In this document: positions 55,017 to 63,765 of the stretch, one piece after another
Layout: each line of letters opens with the position of its first letter
Numbering within the stretch: position 1 is the first letter of the stretch
Made by a program: the position numbers and the translations under genes
Source: Shewanella litorisediminis
GTDB taxonomy: Bacteria > Pseudomonadota > Gammaproteobacteria > Enterobacterales > Shewanellaceae
Direction of reading: 5' to 3'
Assembly: GCF_016834455.1 (NCBI RefSeq)
Contig: NZ_CP069213.1
Location: forward strand, 1,364,501-1,428,500
DNA length: 64,000 bases
Notes under the pieces: generated by a model
The model's input: the letters and a program-made list of their open reading frames with translations, nothing else
What the model was told of the DNA's origin: nothing
Database searches by the model: none

Positions 55017-55799
55017 ATGTCCAAGGTAAGCAATAGAACCAAAATCGCTACTGCACTCGTTGGCGCGTTGGCTCTGGCCGGCAGCAACCTGGTGGTTGCA
55101 GATCCTCTGAAAGAGGTTCAAAACGCCGACGCCCAGATCCACGCCGATGCTGCTGCATCTCAGAAGAAAGTAGACAGCTACTTTGATCAAGCTCAGGACA
55201 TGCTGTTTGAATACGGCTCTGTCGCTGATGAGCGTGAGGCTCTGAAAGCCTACAATGACTATCTGGCGTCTCTGGTTGCAGACCAGGAAAAGACCATGAA
55301 GTCTATTCAAGATGATATTAACGGTGTTGATAAACTGCGTCAGGGCGTAGTGCCTTTGATGTTCAAGATGGTAGAGTCACTGGAACAGTTCGTTGCTCTG
55401 GACCTGCCATTCAACACTGAAGTTCGCAAAGAGCGTGTTGAAAATCTGAAGAATCTGCTCAGCACTGCTGAAGTTACCTTGGCCGAAAAATATCGTCTTA
55501 TCCTGGATGCGTACAGCATCGAGCGTGAGTACGGTACTTTCGTAGCAGTTACTACTGGTAAGCTGAACCTCGATGGTAAGGAAGTTCTGGTTGACTTCTT
55601 CAACCTGGGTCGTGTTGCTCTGTACGCTCAGAGCCTGGACCAGAAAACCGGTTGGATGTACAACTCAGAAACCAAAGGTTGGGACAAGCTGGAAGACAGC
55701 CACCTGCGTGAGCTGACCAAAGGCATTCGTATCGCCCGTAAACAAGGCGCTCTTGACCTCTTTGCGTTACCAATCCCAGCTGCGGAGACTGCACAATAA
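55017..55799 (+). CDS. DUF3450 periplasmic protein of the TonB2 locus
   Basis: A 260-residue secreted protein: signal peptide of about 28 residues (SNLVVA-DPL) and a coiled-coil-rich DUF3450 region (QVDKVDSYFDQAQDML-type heptads, EREYGTFVAVTTGKL). Such proteins stand first in Vibrio and Shewanella TonB2 operons; the mechanism is not known. ATG 55017 with GGGA upstream. The stop overlaps the next start (TAATG). Confidence 0.88.
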   Translation: MSKVSNRTKIATALVGALALAGSNLVVADPLKEVQNADAQIHADAAASQKKVDSYFDQAQDMLFEYGSVADEREALKAYNDYLASLVADQEKTMKSIQDDINGVDKLRQGVVPLMFKMVESLEQFVALDLPFNTEVRKERVENLKNLLSTAEVTLAEKYRLILDAYSIEREYGTFVAVTTGKLNLDGKEVLVDFFNLGRVALYAQSLDQKTGWMYNSETKGWDKLEDSHLRELTKGIRIARKQGALDLFALPIPAAETAQ

Positions 55800-57154
55800 T
55801 GAAGAAGTTAATTTCTACAGCCGTTGTTGCGGCCAGTCTGTCACTCACTGCCGGTATGGTTAGTGCTGCCGACGCGCCAAAGACTATCGACCAACTGCTT
55901 CAGCAAGTTAAAACTGAACGCGTTGCCGAAGGTAAAGTGAATGCCAAGCGCGAAGCTGAGTTCAAAGCTGAGCGTGGTGACAAAGCTTCTCTGCTGCAGC
56001 GTGAAAAATCTGCACTGGCTGCTGAAAAGCAGCGTGGCCAAGACCTGAACCAGGCCTTTATCGACAACGAGCGTAAAATTGCTCAGCTCGAAGAAGATCT
56101 GAAAACTGCTCAGGGTGACCTGGGTGAAATGTTCGGTGTGGTTAAAGGCGAAGCCGGTGATTTCGCTGGTAAGCTGGTAGGCTCAAACGTATCTGCTCAG
56201 TATCCTAAGCGTGACGTGTTTATCGCTGATCTGGGTTCTCGCAAGCAGCTGCCAAAAATCGAAGAACTGGAAAAGTTCTGGCAGGAACAGCTGTTCGAAA
56301 TGGCTGAGTCTGGCAAAGTGGTTAAGTTTGAAGCTGCTGTAACCGATATCGACGGTAACGTAGTAAACACCACTGTTCACCGTATCGGTTCTTTCAACCT
56401 GACTGCTGATGGCAAGTATGTGGTATACAACCCTGAACTGGGGCTGATCCAGCAGCTGTCTGCTCAGCCAGAAGGTTACCAGGTTGCGCCAATCGCTAAG
56501 TGGGAAGCCACTACCAGCGGCGCTGCCAAACTGTACATCGACCCTGCTCGCGGTACTCTGCTGAACATCTTCACTCAGAAAGCGTCTTTCCAAGATCGCA
56601 TCGAAGCCGGTGGCGTGATTGGTTACATCATTATCGGTCTGCTGGCCCTGGGTCTGCTGATTGGTCTTGAGCGTCTGCTGACTCTGTTCGTGATTGGCTC
56701 TAAGGTTAAGTCTCAGGCCAAGAACGTTGCTAACCCAGGCAACAACGCGCTGGGCCGTATCCTGAAAGTGTATCAGGACAACAAAGATGCAGACGTTGAA
56801 ACTCTGGAACTGAAACTGGATGAAGCCATCCTGAAAGAAACTCCAGCTATCGAGACTCGTATCTCTATCATCAAAGTACTGGCAGCTATCGCTCCTATGA
56901 TGGGTCTGCTGGGTACCGTAACCGGTATGATTGCAACCTTCCAGAGCATCCAGCTGTTCGGTACTGGCGATCCAAAACTGATGGCCGGTGGTATCTCTAT
57001 GGCACTGGTAACAACCGTTCAAGGTCTGGTTGCTGCTCTGCCTCTGATGCTGGTTCACGCTATCGTTGTGGCTCGCAGCAAGACCATCGTTCAAACTCTG
57101 GAAGAACAGAGTGCAGGTATCATTGCTGAACACGCTGAGAAGAGGGCTAACTAA
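55799..57154 (+). CDS. ttpC: TonB2-complex protein TtpC (MotA/TolQ/ExbB family, extended)
   Basis: A 451-residue inner-membrane proton-channel-like protein. Seen: signal peptide (GMVSA-AD), a periplasmic coiled-coil domain up to about residue 250, then three membrane helices in the last 190 residues, with APMMGLLGTVTGMIATFQ and GGISMALVTTVQGLVAALP, the ExbB/MotA channel motifs. In Vibrio TtpC is required for the TonB2 system besides ExbB2. Start and stop codons overlap with both neighbours. Confidence 0.92.
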   Translation: MKKLISTAVVAASLSLTAGMVSAADAPKTIDQLLQQVKTERVAEGKVNAKREAEFKAERGDKASLLQREKSALAAEKQRGQDLNQAFIDNERKIAQLEEDLKTAQGDLGEMFGVVKGEAGDFAGKLVGSNVSAQYPKRDVFIADLGSRKQLPKIEELEKFWQEQLFEMAESGKVVKFEAAVTDIDGNVVNTTVHRIGSFNLTADGKYVVYNPELGLIQQLSAQPEGYQVAPIAKWEATTSGAAKLYIDPARGTLLNIFTQKASFQDRIEAGGVIGYIIIGLLALGLLIGLERLLTLFVIGSKVKSQAKNVANPGNNALGRILKVYQDNKDADVETLELKLDEAILKETPAIETRISIIKVLAAIAPMMGLLGTVTGMIATFQSIQLFGTGDPKLMAGGISMALVTTVQGLVAALPLMLVHAIVVARSKTIVQTLEEQSAGIIAEHAEKRAN

Positions 57155-57681
57155 TGATGCTATTCCTGATGGATGTATGGGATTCCGTCAGGGGCTTCAT
57201 GGCCACCGGAGGCGACGTCCTCTGGCTTGTAGCGGTAGTGTTGTTTCTCATGTGGGTGTTGATGTTGGAGCGCTTTTGGTACCTTAACTGGATTGCACCA
57301 AAGCAGCATCTGGCGATCATCGCCTCATGGGAAGCCAGGGAAGAAACCACTTCCTGGTATGCACACCGTATCCGTGAAGCTTGGGTATCCCAAGCGAAGC
57401 AAGATATGAACGCACGTATGCTGATGATCAAGACCCTCGTGGCACTTTGTCCCATGATCGGTCTGCTCGGTACCGTAACAGGTATGATCACAGTGTTCGA
57501 TGTGATGGCAGTACAGGGCACCAGTAACGCTCGTATGATGGCGGCTGGTATTTCTCAGGCCACCATGCCAACGATGGCAGGGATGGTTGCGGCACTGTCC
57601 GGGGTATTCTTCAGTACCCGTCTGGATGCCAAGATGAGAATTAGCCTTGAGCGACTGAAAGACAGTCTGCCTCACCACTAA
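57154..57681 (+). CDS. exbB2: ExbB2, MotA/TolQ/ExbB proton channel
   Basis: A 175-residue inner-membrane protein with three helices (about 18-40, 90-115, 130-155) and CPMIGLLGTVTGMITVFDVM plus MAAGISQATMPTMAGMVAALSG. Short ExbB of the TonB2 type. Its start overlaps the ttpC stop (TAATGATG). Confidence 0.95.
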   Translation: MMLFLMDVWDSVRGFMATGGDVLWLVAVVLFLMWVLMLERFWYLNWIAPKQHLAIIASWEAREETTSWYAHRIREAWVSQAKQDMNARMLMIKTLVALCPMIGLLGTVTGMITVFDVMAVQGTSNARMMAAGISQATMPTMAGMVAALSGVFFSTRLDAKMRISLERLKDSLPHH

Positions 57682-57694
57682 AGAGAGATTTAAC

Positions 57695-58099
57695 ATGGCT
57701 CGTAAAAAGCATTCCAGCGTAGACGAGGAAGCTCAAATCGACATGACCCCGATGCTCGACATCGTGTTCATCATGCTGATCTTCTTCATCGTAACTACTT
57801 CGTTCGTGAAGCCATCTGGTTTGGATTACAACAAGCCTCCGGCAGCACAAGCGACCAAAAAGCCTTCAGCAAACATCTTTATTGGTGTGAGCAAGACTGG
57901 CGTCATCATGATGGAAAACCGTCAGGTTGACATCGAGCGTGTGACTGCAAACGTAGAGCGTATGTTGGCAGAAGCACCAGAAGCCTCTGTTCTGATCCAG
58001 GCTGACAAAGAAGCCCAACACGGCATCGTTGTTAAAGTTCTGGACCAGGTGAAGGCTGCCGGTATAGACAAGATCGCGGTATCTGCGGGGAACGACTAA
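57695..58099 (+). CDS. exbD2: ExbD2, biopolymer transport protein
   Basis: A 134-residue protein with one membrane helix containing the conserved channel Asp in QIDMTPMLDIVFIMLIFF (about residues 11-35) and a periplasmic domain. Partner of ExbB2. AAGAGAGA site upstream. Confidence 0.96.
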   Translation: MARKKHSSVDEEAQIDMTPMLDIVFIMLIFFIVTTSFVKPSGLDYNKPPAAQATKKPSANIFIGVSKTGVIMMENRQVDIERVTANVERMLAEAPEASVLIQADKEAQHGIVVKVLDQVKAAGIDKIAVSAGND

Positions 58100-58101
58100 T
58101 T

Positions 58102-58722
58102 ATGTTGAGAGCACTAGTATCTATCATTATTGGTGCTTTGGTGACATTTGGTTTGTTCTGGTTCATGGCTGCCTTGGTGGGGGGCGGCGCACAGCGCGCC
58201 GACAACTCATCCGAAACCCCGGTGATAGAAATCACCATGGACAGGCAGGATGCGAAAGCGCAGAACAAACCAAGGGTGGTGCCAAAGCCGCCCCCACCAC
58301 CAGAGCAACCGCCTAAGCCGGATACAACTCCACCGGACACATCGAGTAATATCGATACAGGCCTGACCTTTAACATGGGTGGGCTTGAGTCAGGTGGCGC
58401 CAGCACCGGACTTAAGTTGGGCAATATGATGACACGCGATGGTGATGCAACACCTATCGTGCGTATCGAACCTCAGTACCCCATTGCTGCGGCACGTGAC
58501 GGTAAGGAAGGTTGGGTACAGCTGCGCTTCACCATTAACGAAATTGGTGGTGTAGATGACGTAGAAGTTATCGCTGCAGAGCCCAAGCGTGTATTTGATA
58601 AAGAAGCGATCCGTGCACTGAAAAAGTGGAAGTACAAGCCAAAGGTTGTGGATGGCGTTGCACAGAAACAACCAGGCATGACGGTTCAATTGGACTTTAA
58701 ACTGGATAAAGGAGGCAAATAA
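58102..58722 (+). CDS. tonB2: TonB2 energy transducer
   Basis: A 206-residue protein: N-terminal membrane anchor (5-27), Pro-rich span KPPPPPEQPPKPDTTPP (about 56-73), and a C-terminal TonB domain from about residue 115 with RIEPQYPIAAARDGKEGWVQLRFTI. Contacts TonB boxes of receptors such as the one upstream. Two bases after exbD2. Confidence 0.96.
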   Translation: MLRALVSIIIGALVTFGLFWFMAALVGGGAQRADNSSETPVIEITMDRQDAKAQNKPRVVPKPPPPPEQPPKPDTTPPDTSSNIDTGLTFNMGGLESGGASTGLKLGNMMTRDGDATPIVRIEPQYPIAAARDGKEGWVQLRFTINEIGGVDDVEVIAAEPKRVFDKEAIRALKKWKYKPKVVDGVAQKQPGMTVQLDFKLDKGGK

Positions 58723-58724
58723 GG

Positions 58725-59975
58725 ATGCGTCAAGTTAAACTTGCCAGCGCTCTGCTGCTGTCCTTTGCTGCCGGAGCCCTGGTGATGCCAGTGGCCCAGG
58801 CCGCCGAAAAATGTCCGATGGAAAAGCGTCAGGCTCGAGCGGTTGGTGAGACTGTGGGTAAAAAGGTACAGAAATCCTTTGAAGCCTACACGAATGGCCA
58901 ATTGGACGAAGCTATCGCTATTTTGCTTGAGGCCAATGCCAAGGGCGATTTCGACAAGGCGTATGTCGCGCGCATGTTGGGTAACTTCTATGCCGAGAAA
59001 GGCAAGATGGAAACCGCTATTAAGTACATGAAGCAGGCAGTTGATGCCGATGTACTGGGTGGTACCGATCATGCAGCTTCCATGAAGTTGTACGCAGATC
59101 TGCTTATCCAGGAGAAGAAGTGGAAAGAGGCGATTGCCGTTTACTATAAGTGGATGGATTTTGCCTGTAAGACTGACGATCCTGTGGTTTACCGTCGTAT
59201 CGGTATTGCCTACAGCGAATTGAAGCAGTGGGACAAGGTATTGGAAGTGGCCGACAAAGGTCTGTCACACGCCAAGGAACCTGACAAAAACCTTTACCAG
59301 ATGAAGCTGACTGCTTACTTTGAGAAGAAGCAGTACAAGAATGCTGTCAAGGTACTGGAGACCATGGTTCCCCTGTTCCAGGACGATAAGCGTTTGTGGA
59401 TCCAGCTGGCACAGTTCTACTTGCTGACCGAGGATTTTTCTCGTTCGCTTCAGACATATGATCTGTGTTTCCGCAATGGCTTCCTGAAGGAAGATGCGGG
59501 TAGTCTGGTTCGTTATGCTCAGTTGTTGGCTAACCAAGGTTCACCTTATCGTGCTGCCACCGTCATGGAAAAATACATGAAGGCAGGCGTTATTGAGTCC
59601 AATGCCAAGAACCACGAGCAGATAGCAGGCTTCTTTCAGAATGCCAAAGAGATAGAAAAAGCGGCTGAATACTACGGTAAAGCGGCAGAAGAGAAGAATG
59701 ATGGCAAGCTGTTCCTCAAGCAGGGACGCATGTTGGCACTGGCTCAGAAATATTCTGCAGCCGTTCCAGCCCTGGAGAAATCCTTGAATGCCGGTATTCC
59801 CAGCCCAGGTGAAGCTCACTTCGAACTGGCGCTGATTCATCTGCAGCTGAAACAGTACAAGTCTGCTTACTCTCGGGCAAAGCTTGCCGCACAGGACAAG
59901 AAAACTGAGCGCAGCGCCAAGAGCTATATTTCTTATATTCAAGAGAAAGCACGTATCAACAACGTGACGCTCTAG
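58725..59975 (+). CDS. TPR-repeat periplasmic protein of the TonB2 operon
   Basis: A 416-residue secreted protein with a signal peptide (PVAQA-AEK) and about eight tetratricopeptide-like repeats (AYVARMLGNFYAEKGKMETAIKYMKQAV, KLYADLLIQEKKWKEAI). TPR proteins close TonB2 operons in Vibrio as well; a scaffolding role is inferred. Two bases after tonB2. Confidence 0.88.
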   Translation: MRQVKLASALLLSFAAGALVMPVAQAAEKCPMEKRQARAVGETVGKKVQKSFEAYTNGQLDEAIAILLEANAKGDFDKAYVARMLGNFYAEKGKMETAIKYMKQAVDADVLGGTDHAASMKLYADLLIQEKKWKEAIAVYYKWMDFACKTDDPVVYRRIGIAYSELKQWDKVLEVADKGLSHAKEPDKNLYQMKLTAYFEKKQYKNAVKVLETMVPLFQDDKRLWIQLAQFYLLTEDFSRSLQTYDLCFRNGFLKEDAGSLVRYAQLLANQGSPYRAATVMEKYMKAGVIESNAKNHEQIAGFFQNAKEIEKAAEYYGKAAEEKNDGKLFLKQGRMLALAQKYSAAVPALEKSLNAGIPSPGEAHFELALIHLQLKQYKSAYSRAKLAAQDKKTERSAKSYISYIQEKARINNVTL

Positions 59976-59990
59976 TCCCAGTTAGCGATT

Positions 59991-60020
59991 AAAAAAGCCA
60001 CCTCAGGGTGGCTTTTTTTT
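59991..60020 (+). terminator. Bidirectional terminator, TonB2 operon and GGDEF-like gene
   Basis: AAAAAAGCCACC / GGTGGCTTTTTT with TCAG-type loop. The flanking A and T tracts make it usable in both directions; it touches the stop codon of the next gene. Confidence 0.9.
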
Positions 60021-60529
60021 CACTGAAGATTCTCCATCACGCTGTGTTTGTCTTTTTCCTGCACCAACATTTTTGCCATGGTTTCGGTGTTTACAAATAG
60101 TTTTTCTATGCGTTTATCTCTATTGGGGGCGCAGATACAGGCGGCGAGTTTGTAGTTCATCTGGATACTGGGATCTTTATCGAATCGCTTAATAAACCCC
60201 CTGATGTTTTCTTCAATGCGGTTTGCCACTACGGCGGTACCCTCAGTATCGATATTGAAAAGTCCAAGGGCAAAGCATTCGTTATTCATACGGGCAATCA
60301 TATCGCTCGAGCGGAGCAAGGCCTTCTCCAACTCCTTGCTGAGCATCTCCATTAGACCCGGATGTTTTCTTGTTTCACGAATGTGGGGGTATAGATACAA
60401 TAGGGCCAGACTTTGGTTGTCACGGATATGTCTGTGCCATTCCCGATTAAAGACTTCCATAAAGTAGGTTTGATTGTAGACGCCCGTTTCTGGATCCCTG
60501 AATCCGGAATTTCTAAATGAATAAATCAT
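60020..60529 (-). CDS. Degenerate GGDEF-domain protein
   Basis: A 169-residue protein. The start RDPETGVYNQTYFMEVF matches the DPLTGLxNRRxF opening of diguanylate cyclases, but where GGDEF is expected it reads MNNEC(F), so the active site is lost. No I-site RxxD is evident. It may bind a nucleotide, interact with a partner or be decaying; no sensor domain is present. ATG 60529 has AGGAG upstream. Convergent with the TonB2 operon. Confidence 0.8.
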   Translation of the reverse strand: MIYSFRNSGFRDPETGVYNQTYFMEVFNREWHRHIRDNQSLALLYLYPHIRETRKHPGLMEMLSKELEKALLRSSDMIARMNNECFALGLFNIDTEGTAVVANRIEENIRGFIKRFDKDPSIQMNYKLAACICAPNRDKRIEKLFVNTETMAKMLVQEKDKHSVMENLQ

Positions 60530-60607
60530 AAGGCGAACTCCTGCGATAATTTAATTATGAGTATAGAAAACATCGCAGGGTACATCGTCATAGGGAGATG
60601 AAAGACT

Positions 60608-62437
60608 ATGCAAAAAACCTTGTTGGCAATAGTGGTGGCTTCGGCATTCGCCCTGTCTGGCTGTTCACAGGAAAAATCGGCAGCGTCACCTGGAGCGAAC
60701 GTCGAAGCACAGGGCACTGCCGCTCCAGCGTCGGAGCAAACCGCTCAGAGCCGCTATCTGGCCATGGTAGACAACTACTTCAAGGACTATCTCAAGCTCG
60801 AGCCGATTTACGCCACATTTTTTGGGGTAAACGATTATAACGCCGAGTTTGGCGGCGACCTTTCTGATGAATACCTCAAAGCCCGCCATGATTTTAATAC
60901 CCACTATCTGGCACAGGCCAGAAAGATAGACAAGTCTGCTCTGCCTGCGGATTTACAGCTCTCTTATGACCTGTTTGTGTATGACCGCAACATGGCGTTG
61001 GTCGATGAGACCTTTCCGGCACGCTTCCTGCCCATGAATCAGTTTTACAGCACTGTCATCACCATGATCCAGCTGGGCAGCGGTGAGGCCGCCCAGCCAT
61101 TTGTGACGAAACAGGATTACCTGAACTGGGAGTCACGGGTGGATGGCTTTATCGCCTGGCTCGACAGAGCCCAGGCGCGCATGAATGAAGGCATGGCCAG
61201 CAAGGTGGTACTGCCAAGAATACTGGTCGAGCGGATGATTCCGCAGTTCACCGCCCAGCAGGTTGTTGACGCCAAAGACAGTATTTTTTATGCGCCGGTG
61301 AAATCGCTGCCCGAGTCCTTCAGTGAACAGGACAAGGTTGAAATCGAAGCGCGTTATCAGGCTATGATTGCTCAGCGCCTGTTGCCGGCATTGGCGAAGA
61401 TGGAGACCTTCCTGAAAGACACTTATCTGCCTGCAGCCCGTGCGACCGACGGTTGGTCAGGGTTGCCCAACGGCAAGGCCTGGTATCAACACCTGGCCAA
61501 TCTGCATACCACTACCGATAAGTCAGTCGACGAAATCCATGAGACTGGTCTCAATGAAGTCGCCCGCATTTTGTCAGAAATGGACAAGGTACGGCAGCAA
61601 GTGGGGTTTGAAGGTGACCTTAAAGCCTTCTTTGCTTCCCTCTCCAGCGAGCCGCAATACTTCTTTACGGAGCGTCAGGGATTGATTGATGGCTATATGG
61701 TGCTCAAAGAGAGTATTAATCAGGTGTTGCCTCAATACTTTAACGTCATGCCCAAGGCAGATTACGTAGTTAAACCCGTTGAATCCTTCCGGGAGCAATC
61801 GGCAGCGGGGGCCTCCTATGAATCACCGGCGGTGGATGGCAGTCGTCCCGGGGTGTTCTACATCAACACCTATAACCTCAAGGCGCAGCCAAAGTGGGGC
61901 ATGACGACACTGTCGCTTCACGAAGCGGCACCCGGCCACCACTTCCAGATTGCCATCAAGCAAGAGCTGACCGGTGTGCCTGAGTTCCAGCGCTTCAGCG
62001 GTTATACCGCCTTCGAAGAGGGCTGGGCTCTGTATGCCGAGTATTTGGGTATCGAGATGGGTCTTTTCAGCGATCCTTACCAATACTTCGGCAAGCTTTC
62101 CGATGAGATGCTTCGTGCAATGCGGTTGGTTGTGGATACAGGTTTGCATGCCAAGGGCTGGAGCCGCGAGCAGGCCATTCAGTACATGAAGGATAACTCG
62201 CCCATGGCCGAGTCTGACATCATCGCTGAAGTAGAGCGTTACATGGCCATTCCCGGCCAGGCTCTGTCCTATAAGGTGGGCCAGCTTAAGATCCTTGAAT
62301 TGAGAGCCGATGCCGAGAAGCGCCTGGGTGATAAGTTCAGCCTGCCGGCTTTCCACGATCAGATCCTGACATCCGGCTCGCTGCCAATGGCGGTCATGGA
62401 GCAAAAGGTCGATCGTTGGGTAAAAAGCCAGTTGTAA
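60608..62437 (+). CDS. DUF885-family lipoprotein, putative zinc peptidase
   Basis: A 609-residue lipoprotein (lipobox ALSGC, Cys19). Seen: LHEAAPGHHFQIA near residue 438, a HExxH-like metal site, with FEEGWALYAEYLG downstream, the standard DUF885 pattern. The family has carboxypeptidase-like members but no assigned substrate. AGGGAG site upstream. Confidence 0.9.
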   Translation: MQKTLLAIVVASAFALSGCSQEKSAASPGANVEAQGTAAPASEQTAQSRYLAMVDNYFKDYLKLEPIYATFFGVNDYNAEFGGDLSDEYLKARHDFNTHYLAQARKIDKSALPADLQLSYDLFVYDRNMALVDETFPARFLPMNQFYSTVITMIQLGSGEAAQPFVTKQDYLNWESRVDGFIAWLDRAQARMNEGMASKVVLPRILVERMIPQFTAQQVVDAKDSIFYAPVKSLPESFSEQDKVEIEARYQAMIAQRLLPALAKMETFLKDTYLPAARATDGWSGLPNGKAWYQHLANLHTTTDKSVDEIHETGLNEVARILSEMDKVRQQVGFEGDLKAFFASLSSEPQYFFTERQGLIDGYMVLKESINQVLPQYFNVMPKADYVVKPVESFREQSAAGASYESPAVDGSRPGVFYINTYNLKAQPKWGMTTLSLHEAAPGHHFQIAIKQELTGVPEFQRFSGYTAFEEGWALYAEYLGIEMGLFSDPYQYFGKLSDEMLRAMRLVVDTGLHAKGWSREQAIQYMKDNSPMAESDIIAEVERYMAIPGQALSYKVGQLKILELRADAEKRLGDKFSLPAFHDQILTSGSLPMAVMEQKVDRWVKSQL

Positions 62438-62560
62438 CGAAAATTCAGAGCCGGCTGTTAATTCGTACGTAAGTCCCTATACTGGAATGCCTGCCGAGGT
62501 TTGCAGGCCATAGGTTGAAAAAACGCCGGGCTTTGCCCCGATAATCACAAGGAGCACTTT

Positions 62561-62839
62561 ATGGTTCGTGCAACCGCCAGACATCTACTGGTTAGCTCGC
62601 AAGAACAATGCGAAGTACTGAAAAAGCTTATCGAAGGTGGTGCTGATTTTGCTGATATCGCCCGAGAGCATTCCGCCTGTCCTTCAGGAAACCAAGGCGG
62701 AGAGTTGGGGTCTTTTGGCCCGGGAATGATGGTGCGAGAGTTTGATGAGGTGGTCTTTTCAGCCCCTCTGCATGTGGTGCAGGGGCCGGTAAAAACCCAG
62801 TTTGGCTATCACCTTGTGGAAGTCACCAGTCGGGGATGA
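62561..62839 (+). CDS. ppiC: Parvulin-type peptidyl-prolyl isomerase PpiC
   Basis: A 92-residue free parvulin domain: ARHLLVSSQEQCEVL, ADIAREHSACPSGNQGGELGSFGPGMMV and FGYHLVEV, the rotamase signature. It has no signal or anchor, unlike PpiD. CAAGGAGC site upstream. Confidence 0.95.
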   Translation: MVRATARHLLVSSQEQCEVLKKLIEGGADFADIAREHSACPSGNQGGELGSFGPGMMVREFDEVVFSAPLHVVQGPVKTQFGYHLVEVTSRG

Positions 62840-62845
62840 TAGATT

Positions 62846-62876
62846 GAAAAGCGGCTGCCAAGGCAGCCGTTTTCTT
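62846..62876 (+). terminator. Terminator of ppiC
   Basis: CGGCTGC / GCAGCCG stem with CAAG loop, A-rich before and TTTTCTTTT after. Confidence 0.85.
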
Positions 62877-62911
62877 TTGCCGAATGGCCAGGATAGGCCC
62901 GGGAGCCCTAA

Positions 62912-63454
62912 GTGCAGATTGAGCTTTTCAGTGATCGTTTACGACTAAGAAACATCAGGCCAGAGGACAAGGCACATTTTGTGATGATGCTGACCTCACC
63001 TGAGGTTAACCAATTTGTCCGCGAATGTGAGCCGCTGGATGTTATCGAGACCAAGTTTCAACAGCGGCTGGCCCCCTGGCGATACGAATCCGGTGACTGG
63101 CTCACCCTGGTTATAGAGACTCTGGACGGAGAGTTTGTCGGCTATACCGGTTTTCACATGGATGATGAGCTTTGTCGCCGTGCCGAAGTGGGTTATCTTC
63201 TGACACCTGTCATGCAGGGCCGTGGATACGCCACCGAGGCCACCCGTGCCGTGATTGACTGGGGCGCACTCAGTTTCAACATTCATAAATTTATTGCCTG
63301 CTGCAGCGAAGCCAATCTTGGCTCACGTAAGGTGTTGGAGCGAATCGGCTTCAAGCTGGAAGGTATACTCAGGGACCAAACCCGCATCAAAGACAGTTGG
63401 CATAATGACTGTGTGTATGGTTTGCTCACTCACGAGCGTCCCGAGGTAAATTAA
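62912..63454 (+). CDS. GNAT-family N-acetyltransferase (RimJ/RimL-like)
   Basis: A 180-residue acetyltransferase: LFSDRLRLRNIRPEDK start, YTGFHMDDELCRRAEVGYLLTPVMQGRGYATEATRAVIDW with the acetyl-CoA Q/R-x-x-G-x-G/A loop, and NLGSRKVLERIGFKLEG near the end. Substrate not predictable. GTG start at 62912 with GGGAG eight bases upstream. Confidence 0.9.
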   Translation: MQIELFSDRLRLRNIRPEDKAHFVMMLTSPEVNQFVRECEPLDVIETKFQQRLAPWRYESGDWLTLVIETLDGEFVGYTGFHMDDELCRRAEVGYLLTPVMQGRGYATEATRAVIDWGALSFNIHKFIACCSEANLGSRKVLERIGFKLEGILRDQTRIKDSWHNDCVYGLLTHERPEVN

Positions 63455-63487
63455 CCGCAACTTCACGCTAAGCGCAGCGGTTATGTG

Positions 63488-63508
63488 TATAATGCAGCGG
63501 TTTATAAT
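63488..63508 (+). promoter_or_regulatory. Tandem -10-like TATAAT elements before the S4 gene
   Basis: Two perfect TATAAT hexamers (63488-63493 and 63503-63508), the first preceded by TGTG, an extended -10. No good -35. They lie within the region that a longer frame would read as coding. Confidence 0.4.
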
Positions 63509-63523
63509 CAGTGGAGAGCGGCA

Positions 63524-63754
63524 TTGAGCGGTTCAGCATCCAGCCTCACCCTGCATGCGGGTGAAGACTACATCGAGCTTTATAAAGTACTTAAGGTAGA
63601 GGGCATGACCGGGGACGGCGCCGAAGCCAAGCGCGTAATTGCCGAAGGCATGGTATTGGTGAATGGTGAAGTGGAAACCCGCAAGCGTAAGAAACTGGTT
63701 GCCGGTGACTCGGTCACCTTCAATGGCGAAACCGTCCAGATCCTGGCGGGCTAA
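63524..63754 (+). CDS. S4-like RNA-binding protein (YbcJ-like)
   Basis: A 76-residue protein with an S4-type RNA-binding domain: ELYKVLKVEGMTGDGAEAKRVIAEGMVLVNGEVETRKRKKLVAGDSV, very close to E. coli YbcJ. The TTG at 63524 has GTGGAG seven bases upstream and gives the usual length; a GTG at 63485 would add 13 residues with no ribosome site and would cover two TATAAT boxes, so it is rejected. Confidence 0.85.
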   Translation: MSGSASSLTLHAGEDYIELYKVLKVEGMTGDGAEAKRVIAEGMVLVNGEVETRKRKKLVAGDSVTFNGETVQILAG

Positions 63755-63765
63755 GGAGACAGATA

